From Closterium sp. NIES-65 (Eukaryota > Streptophyta > Zygnematophyceae > Desmidiales > Closteriaceae): a DNA stretch of 64,000 bases. A program made the translations under genes and the position numbers. The notes under the pieces were generated by a model, which was not told where the DNA came from, ran no database searches, and was given only the letters and a program-made list of their open reading frames with translations. Position 1 is the first letter of the stretch. Each line of letters begins with the position of its first letter. The stretch is taken from positions 1,054,001 to 1,118,000 of the forward strand of contig CANXME010001453.1 of NCBI GenBank assembly GCA_948144175.1, written 5' to 3'. Below, in pieces: positions 21,020-30,213 of this stretch.

Positions 21020-21170
21020 GCAAAGCAGCGGCGGGCGGTGTGGGTGCCCCCACACTGCTCACCCGCACGGTCTTCGGTGCGAAGGACGTAGGTGCAGGGA
21101 CCGAACGCCCCACCACGCTGACGCAGGTAGTACCACTCACGGAGCTGCTGGGGGGTGGGGACGTCGCGAG
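21020..21170 (-). other. QLREWY motif and unusual zinc knuckle in element C gag
   Basis: TPQQLREWYYLRQR is followed by a C-x13-C-x3-H-x4-C pattern (CTYVLRT ... EQCGGTHTARRCF). The same arrangement occurs in T3, F and I and mostly in E. Confidence 0.75.
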
Positions 21171-21264
21171 AGCGCTGCTGCTGCTGCTGCTGGCGCTGAC
21201 TACCTCCAATGGTGCTCCGCTGGGACGAGCCACTCCGACCACCTCAACCACCGCCACCTCCGCC

Positions 21265-21516
21265 TCAGCCGCCACCGCCGCCACCGCCACCCTCGCCCCC
21301 GCCGCTCCCACCGCCACCACCACCACCACCTCCGCCTCCACCGCCGCCACTAGTACCTCCACTCCCGCCACCACCTCCACTGCCACCCCCACTCCCCCCG
21401 CCGCCTCCACCGCCTCCGCCACCGCCCCCGCTAGCTCCACCCGCTCCCTTGCCCCCTTTGCCCCTGCCAGAGCGGCGCCTACCGCTGGGGGCAGACGCCG
21501 CACCGACCGACTCCAA
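21265..21516 (-). repeat. Poly-glycine tract between gag and knuckle (element C)
   Basis: Runs of GG-S/T-GGG on the minus strand follow SGRGKGGKGAGG. The plus-strand reading is the poly-proline shadow. The equivalent tract is in E (about 33640-33900) and F (about 46420-46590). Confidence 0.85.
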
Positions 21517-21579
21517 ACCAGCGAGGTCGGCCGCAGCAGCAAAGGCGACAGAGGGAAGTAGGGGGGAAGGAGAACACCC

Positions 21580-22239
21580 CTAAAAGATGGGGGTGCGAGG
21601 GTCACCACGAGAGGCCCCTACAGCGACGATACTCTTCTCAGCCGCTAGCAGGGACTTCTCAAGGAGGTCGACAGTGAGGGTGGTGGGACAGAGAGAGAGA
21701 AACTGGTCCCTAACGGCACGAAGGGACTCAGGGAGACGGGTGAGTAGAAAGTAGAGAGTGATGTACATGGGAGGAGGGTTTGCGGCGCGGAACTCAGCAG
21801 GAAGCGCAGCGCGGTAGCGAGTGTCACTAGCGCGGAGGTGGGTAAAGAGGTCAGCGACTGTGGGAAAGGCAGCAAGGTCAGGGAAGAGGAACGGTAGCAT
21901 GAGGCGGCTGAGCGTAGCGGAGGAAGGGGAGGAGTAGCGGGCAACTACAGCGTCGTACAAGGCCTGAGCGGTCTTGCACTGACTTAAGTGTGCACGCCTG
22001 GAGGAAGGGAGGTGGCGACGCACAGCAAGACGTGCAGCAGCATCGCGCGTGGCCCACTTGGAGCGAACAGAGGGGTCAGCATCAGCAGGAGGGGCAGGGA
22101 CAGCGCCAGAGACAAAGTCAAAGAGAGAAACCTTATCGATCGCATCGCACAGTAAGTACAGCTGCAGGTCCTCGACCCAGACTGCAAAGTCAACGGCGCG
22201 ACCCTCAGCGTCAAAAGACAGGACACTGGGGGTGGCCAT
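21580..22239 (-). CDS. Copia gag segment of element C
   Basis: Gag forms the virus-like particle. The start is the ATG at 22239, giving MATPSVLSFDAEGR, because element E has the same N-terminus and the sequence upstream is low-complexity leader. Blocks: AVWVEDLQLYLLC near residue 19, WATRDAAARLAVRRHLP, ALYDAVVARYSSPSSATLSRLMLPFLFPDL near residue 93, TVADLFTHLRASDTRYRAAL, and ITLYFLLTRLPESLRAVRDQFLSL. This layout fits the UBN2-like gag family of plant Copia elements (named from memory). The stretch shown is open, and the glycine tract and knuckle follow downstream. Confidence 0.85.
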   Translation of the reverse strand: MATPSVLSFDAEGRAVDFAVWVEDLQLYLLCDAIDKVSLFDFVSGAVPAPPADADPSVRSKWATRDAAARLAVRRHLPSSRRAHLSQCKTAQALYDAVVARYSSPSSATLSRLMLPFLFPDLAAFPTVADLFTHLRASDTRYRAALPAEFRAANPPPMYITLYFLLTRLPESLRAVRDQFLSLCPTTLTVDLLEKSLLAAEKSIVAVGASRGDPRTPIF

Positions 22240-22439
22240 TATAGCAGCTGACAGTCTCACCGGGCGGGAAGAGTCGGGTAGCTCAGGAGTACAGCCACAC
22301 TGCAGCACAGCAGCTACGGCGGCCCAGGAGCAGCAGTAGCCCCCACAGGAATAGGAGGCCGATACCTCAGGCTGCTCGGGCGGCTCGGGCGGCTCGGGCG
22401 ACTCGGGCGGCTCGGGCGGCGCGGGCGTCTTGCGGGCGA

Positions 22440-23050
22440 CAGCACGGGCGGCTGGGGCGGCTCGCGGGTGGCTCACGGGCGGCTGGGGCGGCTTGCAGGC
22501 GGCGCACGGGTGGCTTACGGGCGGCTGGGGCGGCTGCACGGGCGGCTCGAGGGCGGCGTCGGCTGCTCACGGGCGGCGTCGGCGGCGACGGCGGCGTCAG
22601 CGGCTCACGGGCGGCGTCGGCGGCTCACGGGTGACGTTGGCGGCGTCGGCGGTGCACGGGCGGCGTCGGCGGCGTCGGCGGCGTCGGCGTCGTGGGCGGC
22701 TCACGGGCGGGCGGCTCACGGGCGGGCGGCTCACGGGCGAGCGGCTCACGGGCGAGCGGCTCACGGGCGGCGGCGTCACGGGCGGCGGCGCACCAGCGGC
22801 GGTTAACGGGCGGCTGCGCTGACGGGCGGCGCTCACGGGCGGTGCTCACGGGCGGCGCTCACAGGCGGGCGGCGGCGCACGGGCGGCAGCGCACGGACAG
22901 GCCGCGGGCAGCGAACGGGCGCTAGGGCGGGCGCCGGGCGCTAGGGCGCTAGGGCAGGCGCTAGGGCGGGCGCTAAGGCGGCCGCTAGGGCGGGCGCTAG
23001 GGCGGGCGCTAGGGTAGGCGCTAGGGCGCAAGGCGCTAGGGCAGAAAAAC
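22440..23050 (-). repeat. GC-rich leader minisatellites of element C
   Basis: Units of GGCGGCTCACGGGC lie at about 22440-22870 and units of GCGCTAGGGCGG at about 22920-23040. They lie between the primer site and the gag start and code for nothing recognisable. Confidence 0.85.
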
Positions 23051-23110
23051 AAAAATTCTAAGTGGTGGGCCCTAAGCACAGTTCCCACAGGGGAACCTGC
23101 TCTGATTCCA

Positions 23111-23242
23111 TGAGAAGAAGCGAACGAGAATGAGTCAACTATGAATGAAGTGAGTACAAATATGAAACCCTAATTGGGTTGTACCCCCTATGGGATACCC
23201 CACTTTAGCCTACACAAATAAGTAAGCTATAATGTTCTGACA
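23111..23242 (-). repeat. 5' LTR of element C (132 bp)
   Basis: On the minus strand it starts TGTCAGAACATT and ends CTTCTTCTCA, followed by primer site TGGAATCAGAGC and the stem-loop GTTCCC-CTGT-GGGAAC (23081-23096). Confidence 0.95.
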
Positions 23243-23247
23243 TATCC

Positions 23248-23283
23248 TAGCTATGGCGCCTTCTTCTACACCTTATTTTCACA
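23248..23283 (+). repeat. 5' LTR of element B, right piece
   Basis: The last 36 bp of the LTR start after the second TATCC copy and are followed at once by the primer site TGGAATCAGAGC. Confidence 0.9.
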
Positions 23284-24405
23284 TGGAATCAGAGCTATAT
23301 GCTCCTGGCCTCTGGGCCCCACTTCACTGCTTTCGCTGCTATGTACTCCCTGTCCGCCGCGCGCCCCGTGATGTGCGGCGTCGAGATTAGGGTTTTCATC
23401 CCGCCGCGCGCTCGGAGCGTGCGGCGTTTTTCTGCCCGCCGTGCGCCCCGAGGCGCGCGGCGGTTCTCTGCCCGCCGTGCGCCCCGAGGCGCGCGGCGGG
23501 TTTCTGCCCCGTCACTTCGCGCGTCGCTTCCGGGAGGCGCTGCGACGGGCAACGGGGACCCGCGCGTCGCCTCCTGTTGCCCGTCGTGGCCTACGCGCGG
23601 CCCGTACAGCCGGCGCACGGCCCGTACGGGCTGCGCCAGGCCCGCGCGCGGCTCGGGCCGCCTGCGCGCGGTTTGGGAGGCTGTGCCAGGCCCGTGGGCG
23701 GCCTGTTCTTTGCTGCCTCTGTCCTCCCCACTGTCCCCCGTGCTTGTGAAGGCGCCCCACCCCTCCTTCTGCCCGTTCTCCTGGATTAGGGTTTGGGGGT
23801 GGGGGGTATGGGAATGCAGCTTCTGTGTGCCGTTCCCTGCTCCTCCTCCTCCTCCGTCTCCCTGTGCTGCAGCTGCCGCTGAGGGGGGGTGGACCTGTTG
23901 GAGCCGTCGGAGTGGTACTAAGGGGGGGTGAAGGTGAAGCAGGGTGTGTGTGTCAAGGGAGGTGGTACTGTTTGGGGGAGGTTGAACGGAGGTTGCCGTC
24001 GTGTCGCCAGCAGCACCTGTAGTCCGGGGAGTTGCTCCGGTAGCCCAGTCGTAGCCACCTGTGCCAGTCGCCCGTGGGTCCGTTGCTCGTCTGCCGCTAC
24101 TTTTAGCCGCGGGGCCAGTTACTCCAGTAGTCCGGAGCGCTGTTCCGGTAGCCGCCGTGCCACTGTGCCTCCTATTGCCCGTGTGTCTGCAGCTTCACCC
24201 GTCGCCTCCTATCTCCTCTCCTCTCACTGTCCCTCCTCCTCCTCACTTGCCCGTTGTGACTACCACTAGCTTTGCTCATAATTGTGAACTTTAAACTATT
24301 GCTTCTTGAACTTTGCTCAGAATGTGTGGTGACATTGTGATCCACCCTGAGCTTGTTCTGCTTTGCTTGCTCTGCTGATTACACCCCACTTTGGCTATGG
24401 GGGTG
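23284..24405 (+). other. Non-coding interior of element B
   Basis: The stretch holds the primer site, a GAGC-TATAT-GCTC stem-loop (23292-23304), three to four copies of a GCGCCCCGAGGCGCGCGGCGG phrase (23370-23510), a T/C-rich stretch and the shared 3' motif near 24315. It aligns with 36284-37561 of element B2 over much of its length, including paired phrases GTAGTCCGGGG-GCTGTCCCGGTAGCC near 24020-24150. Confidence 0.8.
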
Positions 24406-24581
24406 TGTCAGAATGTTATGCTCTAGCCTGTAGTGGGGTGCTCTATAGCGAGTACAACCCTTCTAGGGTTTGCTATTTGTATCCTCATTCTTGCTAGTGC
24501 AATCCTCTTTTGCATAAACTGTTTCTTGCCTAGCTAGGGCTTTCCTAGCTATGGCGCCTTCTTCTACACCTTCTTTTCACA
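24406..24581 (+). repeat. 3' LTR of element B (176 bp)
   Basis: Starts TGTCAGAATG after CTATGGGGGTG and ends TTTTCACA. It is the same length as the two 5' pieces together (140 + 36 bp). Confidence 0.92.
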
Positions 24582-24599
24582 GCTTGCGGGGAGGGAGAC

Positions 24600-25600
24600 G
24601 CTACCTGATGCGCGATCGAGGGTAGAGGGGTAGCGTGAGACACACCTGACGGGGCAGGACCACGGGGGTGCAGGGGTACCGGAGGAGCGGGAGCAGGGGG
24701 AGGAGATGGTGCGAGGAAGAGGGGGGGAGGGGGAACCGAGAGACCTCAACAGGGGTACTGGGTGTAGTAGGACACTGACTTTTCAAACTGGTAGAGGGGC
24801 GGGTGGTAAAACGAGAATTCGGAAAAGCCCACCGGGAAACCAAGGAAGACACAGGGGATAGCGCGAGCCGAGAGCTTTTCCGCTGAGGTGTCGCAGGCAA
24901 GCGTAAGGCAGCCCCAGACACAAAAGGCCGTGAGATATGCGGCAGGAGGTTCAGCTGGTGCGCGTCGTAGCGAACCGTGTAGGGCCACAGAAAATGGGGC
25001 GCATAGGCATGGATCATGGACGTGCGGGCGATGTCTATAACCAAGCCAATGCGGCGCTCAACAACCCCATTCTGCTGTGGGGACTCTGGCAGCGTCCAAG
25101 ACTCTCTGATGCCCTGCTAGTGGCAGAAACCGGAAAGGACGCCGGAGCAAAACTCACCCCCACGGTCGGATTCGATAGAACGGACACGACTACCACGAGT
25201 ACCCTTAATGGCCAGCAGCCACCGGATCAGCGTAGAAGTCTCCTCGGACTTCTTCGCGAGAGGAAACACCGTGTAGTACCTGGACTAGTCGTTGACAACC
25301 ACTAGAAAGTAGCGCTCCCTCTCAGGTCCTAGCGTAGGCGCAAGGCCCTAGACATCCAAGTGGAGGGTCTGGAAGGGAGCACTGGCCGGACGAAGGAAGG
25401 AGTACGGAGTGGTGCGCAGGCGGTCGGCGACGCAAGGAGTGTACGGCGGTGCAGGCGAGGGAGGGAGCAGCGCAAAGACGTGAGGGAGCCCCGAGACAAG
25501 ACGGTGACTAGCCATGCTATGGAGGGGGGATCAACGGTTGGCCAAGACGGTGGTGCGACACGACGGTCAGGTGGGCAAGAGACCAACAAGAGCAAGACGC
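24600..25600 (-). other. Integrase and pre-integrase remnants of element A
   Basis: VIDIARTSMIHAYAPHFLWPYTVRYDAHQLNLLPHISRP matches the integrase middle of C, E and F. Further right, segments resemble the CVFLGFP block and the pre-integrase zinc site. The region is decayed, with several breaks. Confidence 0.75.
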
Positions 25601-25713
25601 AGCAACCTGACCAGACGCATCAACCTGATTAGACACAGCAACAGGAGGGGACGTAGTAACCTGACCGGACTCTGCTACCTGAGGGGACGCAGTAACCGGG
25701 CCAGACTCTGCTA

Positions 25714-26049
25714 CTAGGTAGGACGCAGTGTGCAGAACAAAGAGTCTTGAGTGTGGCTCCCTAGTGAACATGGCAAGAAGTGCCCCGGTGGAAGCATCCA
25801 TACAAATCGGCGTCCTCGCATGCGCAGGAAAAATGATTGTGATCCCACGGTCCTGAAGGCATCCAACACCCTCCAAGTTCCGAGAGAACAAGGGGATGTA
25901 GGGACAGCCAGGCACGGGAGAGTGGTCGAGCTGTGAGCGACTGCTGGTCCTGAAGTAGGATCAGCCAGGGCAACCGGGACTAGAGCCGAAAGAGGTGTGA
26001 TAGTGGTGTGGTTGCGTAAGAAACACTGAGACGCACATGAGTCCAGCAT
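25714..26049 (-). other. Protease remnant of element A
   Basis: MLDSCASQCFLRNHTTITPLSALVPVALADPTSGPAVAHSSTTLPC aligns with the DSGAS protease block of the other copies. It is diverged and part of a fossil. Confidence 0.75.
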
Positions 26050-26539
26050 GAAGGGAGCGACGCCACAGCGGTCGTCACGGTTGGAGTAGTGACTATACTA
26101 AAAGCACAAGTACCTACACTAGCAACGGGAAAAGGTCATAAGCTAGGTACACGCAAGCCAAGAGACCCATACGTGACAGAATAAGCAGCATCCATATACA
26201 TATCAAACATAGGGTAACCAATACGAGACAGACCAGGCCAAATCGGTGGCCTCTGCTCAGACCCAAAACACTCACGGTAGAGATCGTCGAGGCGACTATA
26301 GCAGTGCTGCGTAGAGTGGTCAGGATGCTAGTAGGTAGTGCCAGCACCAGGGCCAATCAGGATCCCGTACTGGCAAGGTCCGACGTCGCGGCCACCGCGA
26401 TGAGCCCCCCTACCTGGATGGGCTGCTAATGCAGCCCGTGCGAGCGCTTTTGTTGGCTGCGTGTAATGAAGCCGTGCGCTGCTGCGTGCGGGCAGCAGGC
26501 GGAGCGTGGTGAGCGCAAGGCTATGCGTTCATGGCTGCT

Positions 26540-26790
26540 GAGGTAGGCCGCTGGCCGCTAGCGCTGCTGCTGCTGCTGGCGGCTGCAGGCGCTAGCAATG
26601 TGGCTGCTGTTGGCAGCTGCATGCGTTAGCAAAAAACCTGCTGCTGGCGGCTGCAGGCGCGAGCAATGCGGCTGCTGTTGGTGGCTGCAGGTGCTAGCAA
26701 TGCAGCTGCTATTGGCGGGTGCAGGTGCTAGCAATGCGGCTGCTGCTGGCGGCTGCGAGTGCTAGTGCAGCTGCTGCGTGTGCACTAGCC
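26540..26790 (-). repeat. Leader tandem repeat of element A
   Basis: Units of roughly 36-40 bp (plus-strand phrase GCTGCTGGCGGCTGCAGG-TGCTAGCAATGCG) occur about six times. They sit in the leader, as in the other short-LTR copies, but with an unrelated unit. Confidence 0.75.
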
Positions 26791-27173
26791 ATTGGCGCAC
26801 CGACTACCGTGCGAGCGGCAGTTTCTGTGTGTGCGTGCGCTAGTGGCTTGTGCGCGTGCGGGCTGCAAGCAGATGCACGCATGCGGCTGCAGCTATGCGT
26901 GTTGGCACGGTTGTGCATACGCGCGCGACTGTGTGTTTGCGTGCGGCTGTGTGTGTATGCTCTACTACTGCTGCTCGCGTGGTGCCTATGCGCGTGTGAG
27001 TGGCTGCTGTCGCGTTTTTGCGTGCTGCTAACAAACGAACTGCCGCATGACCTAGCTGGCTAGGGCGTGCGAACTGGAGGACTAGGAGGGACGTGAGGGC
27101 TGGAGGGGAGGGAAATTATGAACTAGGGCGGTTTAGGAACTAACTAGGCCTAGGAACTTAGCACGTGATACCA

Positions 27174-27303
27174 TCTCTAGAGTAGGGTCGCGGAATAAGT
27201 CGACTAGTAGGAAACAAGGTACAAATAGGAAAGTCGATAAAGTTGTGTATCCTCTCTAGTGTGTGCCTCACTGTAGACCAACATGCATATTTGTTATATG
27301 ACA
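27174..27303 (-). repeat. 5' LTR of element A (130 bp)
   Basis: It pairs with 13110-13240. On the minus strand the primer site TGGTATCACG begins at 27173. Confidence 0.9.
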
Positions 27304-27370
27304 GTTTCAACTGTCTTCGATAGCTGTTTGTGTCGCTCGGTCTTCGTTTTTGCTGTAGTGATCTTCGCGT
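27304..27370. other. Short unique spacer between elements A and D
   Basis: The first five bases are the second copy of A's target duplication GTTTC. The remainder has no feature. Confidence 0.6.
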
Positions 27371-27806
27371 TGTTGGAAGCCTGTAATTTGCGCTTCTGAT
27401 GTATCGAAACACTGAATTACAAGCAAGGCGAACTACAGCAAGGCAACAACAAGTCAACCGAAAAGGTTGACAAAAATGCAACAGCAAGAAGTTAAGTGAA
27501 GGTCAAAGTTCTACGACCTTTGAGTCACTAAAGGCAGCGCAACAGCAAGGACACATAGCTGACTCGATATTGAGCAGCTACCCGAGTCGTCATTGTATCA
27601 AACCGCAATGGTAGTTACATTTAGTTAAACATTTTGTATTCCTTGTAATCATATAAAAGCTTGTATCTCATTGTTATTATCAACTCATCTTGTTCTCACA
27701 TACCAGTGCAAGGTGGTTCAATCAGTTTACTAGGTGCTTCCGCTAATACTTCGCAGCTCAGAGTCTTTAGTCTTGAAAAGATCCTAAGGGCCTTTCTCAG
27801 CCAGCA
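27371..27806 (+). repeat. 5' LTR of element D (436 bp)
   Basis: Starts TGTTGGAA, ends CAGCCAGCA just before the primer site. A TATAAAAG box at 27652-27659 is the likely LTR promoter. It aligns with 52337-52560. Confidence 0.85.
27652..27659 (+). promoter_or_regulatory. TATA box of the element D LTR
   Basis: TATAAAAG lies in an AT-rich stretch about 155 bp upstream of the LTR end, a usual place for the LTR promoter of plant Copia elements. Confidence 0.5.
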
Positions 27807-28586
27807 TGGTATCAGAGCTATCAGGACGAAAGGCATCTTTGTTCAAGCTCCTAAAACAACAGAACGCATAGCTACGCAGAAAGAGAGAAGTTCGTCTACT
27901 GAATCTGCCAGCAATTCTCCTACTCCACCACCAGCCTCTGGACTACAGACAGAGAGAGGCACAACTGAAGGACCAGCAACTAAGCCTACTGAAACTCCAT
28001 CCAGTCAAGCTACCAGCTTCAGCCCAAACATGATAAAGAATTTTTTTCCTTCATGTCTTTCTACAAGCAACATCAACAAGCAGCACCTGCGCAGTCAACC
28101 AACAGTGACAACAACAATGGCGCTACTCCCATGAGTCTCGACAGCTCATCCTTTGCACGAGGAAATCAACAGCATACCTTTGCACCATACGAGCCCCAAC
28201 GCAACTCCGTCAGCGTCATGCCAAATCGGCTCCCACCTGGATAAGAAATGAAAAAACTGGACGCACTTCAGCTGTAGTCGCGGTTCGCACACGTTCTGAA
28301 ACTACAAACATCAACACCATTCAACAGCAAAGACTTTTATACCTGGTCTTTTAAGTTCGAGCTGATGATGGAGTGTGTTCAAATTCTTGGCTTCTTTGAC
28401 ACACAGGACGCAGTACGACAAGCAGCAGTACACGTATCGGTCACTCATGGCATACACCATACTCCTGCAAAACATAACGCCTAACGAACAGCAGAACATT
28501 TCGTCTTATTGCGGATACGGTAACTCCGCCGAGCTCGCGTACAACCATCTGAAGAACCTGTGTCAGGCAACCGACAACGTTAATCA

Positions 28587-28720
28587 TGAGGAAATTAGAA
28601 CAAGAATGAATGTGATCTATGAATGAAGCGAGTACAAATATGAAACCCTAGTTGGGTTGTACCCCCTATGGGATACCCCACTATAGCCCACACAATAGCA
28701 TAAGCTATAATGTTCTGACA
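28587..28720 (-). repeat. 3' LTR of element E (134 bp)
   Basis: It pairs with 35834-35967; the polypurine tract follows at 28721. Confidence 0.95.
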
Positions 28721-28977
28721 CACCCCCATAGGCAAAGTGGGGGAGAACAAGGGGTCACAAGACCAGTCAAGCAAAGCAAAGCAAAGCTCAGGGTGGATCA
28801 CAAAGTCACCACACATTCCGAGCACAAGTTCAAAGGCCAAAAGGCCAGTTCACATGCAGGAGTACAAATATATATATATATTCGAGGCTAAGCAAGCAAG
28901 AGCAGGAGTATATATATGTGACAGTACAAGCAAGGTCAAGAAGTGAGCAAGTGAGGCAAGACAGGCACAAGACCCAG

Positions 28978-29601
28978 CTAAGTGCAGAAGCGCTGATGAT
29001 CACAAGACGCAAGTGCCTTGGTGAAAACATCAGCAGTTTTGGCCTCAGAGGCCACGTACGCAAGCCGCAACTGTCCACGCTGCTGTAGCTCACGAGCAAG
29101 AAAGTAACGGAGAGCAATGTGCTTTGTCCTGTGCTCTAGTCGCTGCTCTCGACACAAGGCCAGCATGGCCTTGTTGTCTACGTACAGGACTGGAGGAGAA
29201 CGAGGCGGCTCTCCAAGGTCGGTCAGCAGGTAGGTGAGCCAGCGAAGCTCCTGGGCAGCCATAGCCCCAGCGTAGATCTCAGCCTCACAACTGGAGCCGA
29301 GAACAGAAGACGAGCGGGTAGCCCGCCACGAAACAGAGTCGGAACCAAGACTAAAGGGATAACCCTGTGACGACCGCTGCGTAGCCTGGTCGTCAGCCCA
29401 AGAAGCGTCCGCGTGCCCAGTGAGGACCACCGGACTCCGCCCTCCAAGCACTAGCCCCATGCCCGACGTACTGCACAAGTAGCGCAACACCCTCTTCGCT
29501 GCAGCCATGTGCTCTGGTCGGTGTCTCCCAGGAGCAACATAGCGTGCAAGAATGCTAAGAGGGTATGCAAGGTCAGGTCGTGTGCAGGTCATCAGGTACA
29601 T
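28978..29601 (-). other. RNase H segment of element E
   Basis: The blocks TCTRPDLAYPLSILARY, HADASWADDQ, SSCEAEIYAGAMAAQELRW and YVDNKAMLALC are near-identical to T3 and C. Confidence 0.92.
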
Positions 29602-29697
29602 GAGGCAGCCAACAAGCCCTCGATACGGGCCACTCGACTCTACGGACTCATCCGAAGGCAGAGCTAAGAGCGAGTGGCGAGTAGGCAGAGGAGTGGC

Positions 29698-30138
29698 CTA
29701 AGGCGAGGAGTACGTGAAGCCGAAGCGCTGAAGGACCTGCTGCACCATGTATGACTGAGTCAGGGTAATGGTGCGGCGTGCTCTGTCCCGGGTGATCTGC
29801 AAGCCAAGGTAGCTGCGCAGTTCACCCAGGTCTGTGCACGTGTGTTGCTTCTGCAGCTCGGACTTCACGTAGGCGAGTCCAGCAGTGTCAGCTGTGGCAA
29901 AGACCAAGTCGTCGACGTACATGAGGATGTAGAGCGGCGGCAGAGAGGTGTCGGAGCGCAGAAACAGCGACGGGTTGGCAGTAGCAGGAGCAAACCCAAG
30001 AGCCGCAAGCGTAGTCCTCAGTGTGTCGTGCCACTCACGTGGCGCCTGGCGGAGACCGTAGACTGGCCGCCGGAGACTCCACTGGGTACCAGGAGGGGAA
30101 GACCCAGTGAAGCCAGGTGGGCGACGCAGCCAGATCAC
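29698..30138 (-). other. Reverse transcriptase C-terminal part of element E
   Basis: IWLRRPPGFTGSSPPGTQW, YGLRQAPREWHDTL, the catalytic MYVDDLVFATADTAG and ELRSYLGLQITRD are present in the usual Copia order. Confidence 0.92.
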
Positions 30139-30213
30139 CTCGTGCAGGCTGCCCTACAAGAAAGCTGTGCTGAAGTCGAGAGAGTGGAGCTCGTAGTCAC
30201 AGTGAGCAGCAAT

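Larger units (their letters stand above)
15959..23242 (-). mobile_element. Full-length short-LTR Copia element C, TSD TATCC
   Basis: The LTRs are 23111-23242 (5') and 15959-16090 (3'), 132 bp each, differing at 2 positions (1.5%), so it is among the youngest insertions here. The target duplication is TATCC (15954-15958, 23243-23247). Minus-strand order: primer site TGGAATCAGAGCAGG; GC-rich minisatellite leader; gag from an ATG at 22239; glycine tract (about 21265-21516); QLREWY motif (about 21130-21165); knuckle (about 21020-21100); protease, pre-integrase and integrase (about 19250-21015); GGAEP linker with a second QLREWF motif (about 18850-19240); RT (about 17100-18000); RNase H (16303-16968); 3' motif; polypurine tract. 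All domains are present. It is broken at a small number of places, so it is probably not active itself. Confidence 0.95.
15819..24581 (+). mobile_element. Non-autonomous LTR element B (Copia-related), split by element C
   Basis: The 176-bp 5' LTR is in two pieces (15819-15958 and 23248-23283) because element C landed inside it. The 3' LTR is 24406-24581. The pair differs at about 5 of 176 positions (2.8%). The internal region is only 1122 bp (23284-24405). It has a primer site TGGAATCAGAGC at 23284, GC-rich sequence with CGCCCCGAGGCGCGCGGCGG repeats, no gag or pol resemblance, then the 3' motif (AATGTGTGGTGACATTGTGAT) and polypurine tract CTATGGGGGTG shared with the autonomous Copia copies. 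It looks whole for a non-coding passenger. No clean 5-bp target duplication is seen (GACTG on the left, GCTTG on the right). A second, younger member lies at 36147-37698. Confidence 0.88.
13110..27303 (-). mobile_element. Old Copia element A, split by nested elements; TSD GTTTC
   Basis: On the minus strand the 5' LTR is 27174-27303 and the 3' LTR 13110-13240, with target duplication GTTTC at 13105-13109 and 27304-27308. The LTRs differ at about 12 of 131 positions (9%), so it is old. Right half: primer site starting TGGTATCACG (27173 leftward), GC-rich leader with repeats, remnants of gag, protease (about 25715-26050), pre-integrase (about 25330-25600) and integrase (about 24600-25340). Left half: a glycine/alanine-rich linker (15357-15764), RT remnants (about 14130-15000) and RNase H (about 13600-14000). 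Element B sits between the halves at 15819-24581. A is broken in many places. Its LTR lacks the core found in the other short LTRs although its internal plan is the same. Confidence 0.88.

Noticed and set aside
21209-21583. Extensin-like poly-proline protein on the plus strand
   Set aside because: It is the complement of the glycine tract of element C gag. The same applies to 33598-34338 and 46199-46771.
26709-27063. Cysteine-rich peptide readings on the plus strand
   Set aside because: They lie in the GC repeat leader of element A, opposite to its direction, with no conserved cysteine spacing.
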